Both the position numbers and the translations under genes were made by a program. Below, one piece after another: positions 59,331 through 64,000 of a stretch of DNA of 64,000 nucleotides. The notes below the pieces were generated by a model that had not been told where the DNA came from, ran no database searches, and saw only the letters and a program-made list of their open reading frames with translations. Position 1 is the first letter of the stretch. Every line of letters begins with the position of its first letter. This DNA comes from Ricinus communis (lineage: Eukaryota > Streptophyta > Magnoliopsida > Malpighiales > Euphorbiaceae): the NCBI RefSeq assembly GCF_019578655.1, contig NC_063259.1, positions 4,700,001-4,764,000 of the forward strand, in the 5' to 3' direction.

Positions 59331-61000
59331 TTCAGTATCCATTTTCTAGATCTAGATATCGAAGGAGTTATAGAAAACCCTATTATGAAAGTTACTACCT
59401 TCTCGAGTCTTAAGTCACGAAGGACAAGCTAATTCGAGGTTAAGGTTGAGGTTAATCTAACCAAAAATTGCCTTTTTAAAATCAAGTTGGACTCAATTGT
59501 CAAGAAAAATGAAGTTTAGGGTTAAAACGATAAATTTTACAAATCAGGAACTTCATTGTAAATTTTTGTCAAACTTCCCTTGTGTAGAGTCGATTGGCTC
59601 TACACAATGCCAATTAGGGTTTTCTCCTTCGTTGTCATTTTTTCTTGACATTTTTACTTCCAAATACAGATTCTAGAAGGTAAATGACGATAATCATGGT
59701 TTTTTTAAAGGATTAATGTTGGATATTTATCAACTTACTTTTTGAAAAGTCTGAGATTATTAGTTGCTTTAAGATTTCCTTTGAAACCCTACTTCTATAA
59801 ATAGAAAGAGGTATCTAGGGTTAGGGATAACAATAGAGGAAAACAAAAGAAATTAGACTGAGCAACTAGAGAGAAAAGATACAAAAGCTGAGATCGATTT
59901 GAGAAAAAGAAACTTACTTTCATTATTAGGCAGAAGGGTTTAAGTCACTAAAAAATAAGACCACTAAGAAATAACTATTTTTGGAAACCTTTTTTTAAGT
60001 CGATAAGAAGCTTTCTCAACATCTCATCCAGCACTGGATTCCTAACCAATCTTCGATTCAACTGCATCTTCATCACCTGAGACTCGCAGAACTATTAACT
60101 ACAGTGATAACCTGAAAGTTCCCCAACATGCATCCATAAATATCACTCTAAACTGGTTTATTTGTTTTTTCATATTTTTTAATGTTTTTTTCTTAGAAAC
60201 ATGGTTAGGGTTACTTCTATTGTTTATTTTTATGATTCATATGATTAGATTAGGGCTTCTTATGAATATGCATATTATTGATTTATTAGGTTTTAGAATA
60301 TGATAATAAGAACATTAAGGTTTTGAATCTGATAGTATGCCAATTAGGGTTTTGAATTTGATTAGTTACATGCAAAGGATTACATGATTAGATTTCTATT
60401 TTCATTATGATTTTCTAATTAAATTACTTTATTAGAATTATATGATTAATGTGCCATCCGTGTTTACTATGGTTCTTTTTTAGTTTCTAGGGTTTTGTAT
60501 TAGTTTTTACGGTTTCTAGTTCATTATTAGTAGTCCATTAGGCCTAAAGATTGGAAATCAAAAGCACAACTTGTAATTAGGCTAGACTAAATGGGCTATA
60601 TACATAATTAACTAATAAGTTAGATTAACAACTCTAATGTGGTCTGAACTTGAATAAAATGGGCTAGACTTAAGTAAATTATGTGTGTTATTTGGCATGC
60701 ATGTGTATGATCTGCTTGTGTTTATAGGGAATGATTTCTTAAACAACAAAATTAAAGACTAATATACACAAATAAGGAAGTTGACTTTCAAATCCATCTC
60801 TGGATTTATGGCGTCAGCTTCCTTATGGAATTTGAGAAATGTCACTCATTAGTGAAAGTATCCCGTCGATTACCTGGGTGGCGACTCCCATCTTTACTCT
60901 AGTTTTAGTGACTAATTAGTGTATTTCTAATTAGGTTGAAAAGCCTTACAGTGTTGTAGTCGCTAAAGACACTTGGGTGCGCGTCTAAAACCACTGCCCA
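59331..61000 (+). repeat. Tat-family 5' LTR of the right-hand element
   Basis: Starts near TTCAGTATCCATTTTC (the canonical TG start is lost) and ends CCACTGCCCA. A palindromic motif lies at 59585-59620 and a TATA box (TCTATAAATAG) at 59794-59804. It is followed by a primer site and leader, so it acted as a 5' LTR. Confidence 0.75.
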
Positions 61001-61003
61001 TAG

Positions 61004-61021
61004 TGGTGACTCTGCTGGGGA
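61004..61021 (+). promoter_or_regulatory. Primer-binding site (tRNA-Arg-like)
   Basis: TGGTGACTCTGCTGGGGA lies three bases after the LTR end, close to the tRNA-Arg complement typical of Tat/Ogre elements and better kept than the copy at 24749-24766. Confidence 0.8.
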
Positions 61022-61740
61022 TAAGAGAAGCTGATTTCAATGTATGTTTGTCTTTAATTTTATTATTTAATAGATTATTCTTGCATTACTACACCATTAT
61101 CACACACTGTGAACTTTGGTCCCTATAGCCCCGATGACGTCAATTAGTGGTTTTTTGGTTCCACTCGAATCTTAGAATTGTGACATTGGCTAACTATTAC
61201 TCACAAGTAATGAGTGAATTTTCTTTGTTGCATTGACCCTTGAGTGAGGAGATGAGCCAAGGAAGAACACTTTTCACTTATAGGAACCTTTTATCCTTAC
61301 CTAAGATCTAACCCATGGTAATGATCGTAATAATCTCCCTTAGGAATACTATTACTTGCTATATGAAATATTTTTCCTTATAAGTGCCTAAAGCCTAAAT
61401 ATGAAAGGCTCTGGTCTAAAGATGTGGACCTAGGGCTTTAGGCCCAAATATGTAGGCTTTTATACTTATACTGAGGAACATTGTCTTGTTTGTTTTAAAC
61501 TACTTTGAGAGCTCAAGGCATGCGCGTTAGGCCTACTATTCCCTATTAATAGGAAGCTTAGACCTAAAGTCATAGGGAAGAAAGACCTACCGTAAATCAT
61601 ATGTGGGAGTAATAAGGTTGGAAGGATGAACTGTACATTATTATGTGTGCTAGCCCTTTCTTTTATCTTTATGCATTGTATGTGCATCATGCATCTCACG
61701 CATTGCATGTATTATACTAACTTTTATTTTTTAACCAGAT
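61022..61740 (+). other. 5' leader of the right-hand Tat element
   Basis: Similar to the inverted stretch 24101-24748. Shared pieces include CACTACACCATT(A/T)TCACACA and TTTGGTTCCACTCGAAT. No conserved frame. Confidence 0.65.
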
Positions 61741-61744
61741 AAAT

Positions 61745-63250
61745 TATCCTGTGGGTTGGAAAAGGCAAGATAGTGGGAGATTGGAAAGAGTGCCTATTTA
61801 TTCAAAAATCCAATATATATTAGAGCACCTTGAAAAACTAAGACTCCAAGCTACTGAAATGGCCAATAAGAAAGCTAATGAGCAAGATGTTGAGATCTTC
61901 AAGAACACCATCATTAATGATTTGAGGAGTGTAATTCTGGAAGAGCTCCAATAACTTTTTGCTAGGATGGTTGTAAACCAAGCCCCACTTGCTGCTCCAA
62001 TTGCGCCAGCTAATCCCCCTATTGCTATTGACCCAACTGTAGTTGCCGATGAGACTGTTGCTGCCACTGCAGCTACTATTATTGTCGTGGCCAATGCTAA
62101 TATATAGGAGCTGGCTAGAAGGGGAGTGCCTAAAATTTTTTAGGATTTTGATGAATTTATGCTAGATCGGGATAAGAGGGAGAGCCCTTGCTACCAATAA
62201 AGCTGTGAGTGGCTGAGCGCCAAGCTTGAAAAAATGCAAGGTATGCTAGAAATCAAAGGTTTGGACCCTACCTATGATTTTGAAGAATCGGTTTTGACTG
62301 GAGAAGATAAGGTGCCTGCGAAGTTCAGAATGCCCAAGATGAACAAGTTTAAAGGGACTAATGATCTGAAAGTTCATCTGAAGCAGTATGTAACAATCAT
62401 GGGAATTATTCAACTGAGCAGGATCCAAATTGTCAAGCTATTTGTACTGTCGCTTGAAGGACCCGCTGTCTACTATACCACAGTATGGAAAAATCCGCCA
62501 AAGTTGAATGGTGCAATTTATGCAGTTCTTTTGTCAAACAATATCATTACATCACTTATTTGGAAGTGTCGACCAGGGATCTTGAGTCCACCAAGTAAAA
62601 GCTAAATGAATCCTTCTTTGATTTCTTGAAGAAGTAGGAATAAGATGGGATTGATGAAGAACAAGCCCTCTGAAAAGGACTAAGTTTGTATGGTGGTCCG
62701 AAACGTTCTTCCAGGATAGGTTAAAAGGTTGCAGATGATGAATTCGAAAACTTTCATGGACCTATACGATAATGGGCTACAAGTCAAGAAAATCGATAAT
62801 GACAAAGGAAAGACTGTGAGAACTGGTGAAAGGGTGAACTACCAAGCTGGAGGGAGCAGGACCCTAGATGTGAATGCTGTGCAACAACCGAACTAATTCT
62901 CCCACTTCAAACAACCTTCCTCAAAAATCTTTGAGAGATTGGTACAGAATGAGATGCTCCAACCTATCACTCTTAAGAACCCACTAAACCCTAAAGCACC
63001 CGGATATAAACCCAACACCTATTGTGAATTCCACCAAGCACCCGACCACTACATTGACAACTACATCCGACTAAAACATGAAATCCATGACCTTATCGAT
63101 GTTAGAAAGCTCATTGATCCTGACCAAACCAACATTAGAAGAAACCCCTTACCAAACTACAACACCACACCACCCCAAATAAGTGTCCATGATCAACCCT
63201 GATTTCAGTGAAAAGATCATGAACTCTTTTATAGGCATACCCCTAGCTAA
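61745..63250 (+). pseudogene. Gag of the right-hand Tat element
   Basis: Frames at 61751-61954 (KANEQDVEIFKNTIINDLRS), 62234-62605 (RMPKMNKFKGTNDLKVHLKQ, LFVLSLEGPAV) and about 62560-62800 (SRDLESTKQKLNESF-type) give the gag domain in order. 62939-63202 carries CEFHQAPDHYIDNYIRLKHE, the C-x2-H...D-x-C-like finger of Tat gag, with the final Cys changed. Stops at about 61952, 62107 and 62606 and several frameshifts break it. Confidence 0.8.
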
Positions 63251-64000
63251 ACTAGATAGCCCAAAAAAACCTTCACCGGGCTGGGGCCACCACTATCCAT
63301 AGTGTTCCATCACCTAAAATGGAGCAGGAAGCTTAAGCCTTAATCTCCAAAAGACAGTCCTAAGCCTCACAATGGTCAGTATTGCAAGTATCACCAGGTC
63401 TTCTAGCATGTGACGGACCAGTGCAGCCATCTCAGGCACGAGATCCAGGACTTAATCGATTATGGGGAATAGGAAGTTAAGCAACTTCCTTGGTATGAGT
63501 ATGAAGACCTACTAGGGCAGTCCTTAGGCAAATCTGAATTCAAGAACCGATATTCGAGGCCTCCTTCAGCCAACATTCAAATTGAGGATATTATGCCAAG
63601 TGGTTGGAGGTTAGATGACAATCAAGTTGCTTATGAGCCTTGTCTCTTGGAGGTCAGGAAAGCAGGGGAAAAGAAGTCTATCATGGTTATTGACATATGG
63701 TATAGCTCTGAGGATGAGTGTGAGGTTCAAGATGCTGAGGCTAAAAGCATCTGGGCAGACATCAATTTTGAAACTGAGTCAGCGAGTAAGGGTAAGGAAT
63801 TCAGAGTACAAGAGATGAAGATAAGCAAGCATTTGAAGATGGGGATTCCGTATTGTTATAATGGTGGAAGAAGGAGAAGAAGACAACTGACATCTGGAAA
63901 TTGCTGATGCATTCATTGGACCACAGAAAGGCTCTAATTCAGGCATTGTTTGATATAAGTATTAGCACAATAGCTACCTTTGAGGAGATGATCAAAATGG
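63251..64000 (+). pseudogene. Gag-protease linker of the right-hand Tat element (continues past window)
   Basis: A second finger-like segment (YCKYHQVF, HEIQDL) appears at about 63370-63450, followed by KQLPWYEYEDLLGQSLGKS. The 104-codon frame 63593-63907 starts PSGWRLDDNQVAYEP and precedes a WKLLMHSLDHRKALIQALF segment in another frame, typical of the stretch before the Tat protease. Frameshifts occur at about 63250 and 63880. Confidence 0.65.

Larger units (their letters stand above)
61001..64000 (+). mobile_element. Tat-lineage element interior, running off the window
   Basis: From left to right: primer site, leader of about 720 bp, gag with zinc-finger-like CEFHQ...DHYIDN motifs, and the gag-protease linker. 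The leader and gag match the inverted copy at 22680-24766. The 5' LTR lies at 59331-61000. The remainder of pol lies beyond 64000. Confidence 0.8.

Overview
This looks like a repeat-rich stretch of a flowering-plant (eudicot-type) nuclear genome. The DNA is AT-rich, the one real gene is split by GT-AG introns, and most of the rest is nested plant LTR retrotransposons and Mutator-like transposons. The species cannot be fixed from sequence alone. All readings are by eye; no alignment or database search was run.

Layout. 1-7437 is a Ty3/gypsy-type element with very long LTRs (about 3.1 kb) and a non-coding interior of only 1.4 kb. It sits inside the LTR of a minus-strand Athila-like element (7438-13207) that keeps gag-pro remains but lacks RT-RH-IN. 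That element adjoins, and probably interrupts, a large minus-strand Tat-lineage element (13208-27163). The Tat element has gag, protease, RT, RNase H and integrase remains, an integrase split by a solo LTR (17256-19251), and plus-strand (antisense) relics resembling the plant mobile domain and DUF7745. It abuts a truncated Mutator-like (MULE) transposase (27230-28975).

The host gene is on the minus strand at 30299-42716. Its 11 coding exons encode a 346-residue DHHC-type protein S-acyltransferase most like Arabidopsis PAT10. Its introns have collected an antisense Ty3/gypsy fragment, a probable TRIM carrying a MITE, a local duplication and an unidentified 154-codon ORF.

The gene is followed by a Tat-family solo LTR (43806-48356) containing another solo LTR (45573-47940). 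Both carry perfect 5-bp target duplications. 48362-52080 holds LTR debris and an unclassified repeat. A second MULE relic (52080-56480, plus strand) is split by a solo LTR (52978-56261) with a perfect duplication. Two Tat-family LTRs stand head to tail at 57241-61000, followed by a tRNA-Arg-like primer site and a broken gag region running off the window end.

The genes do not form a pathway. There is one conserved, probably functional host gene in a retrotransposon-dense neighbourhood where recombination has reduced many elements to solo LTRs.
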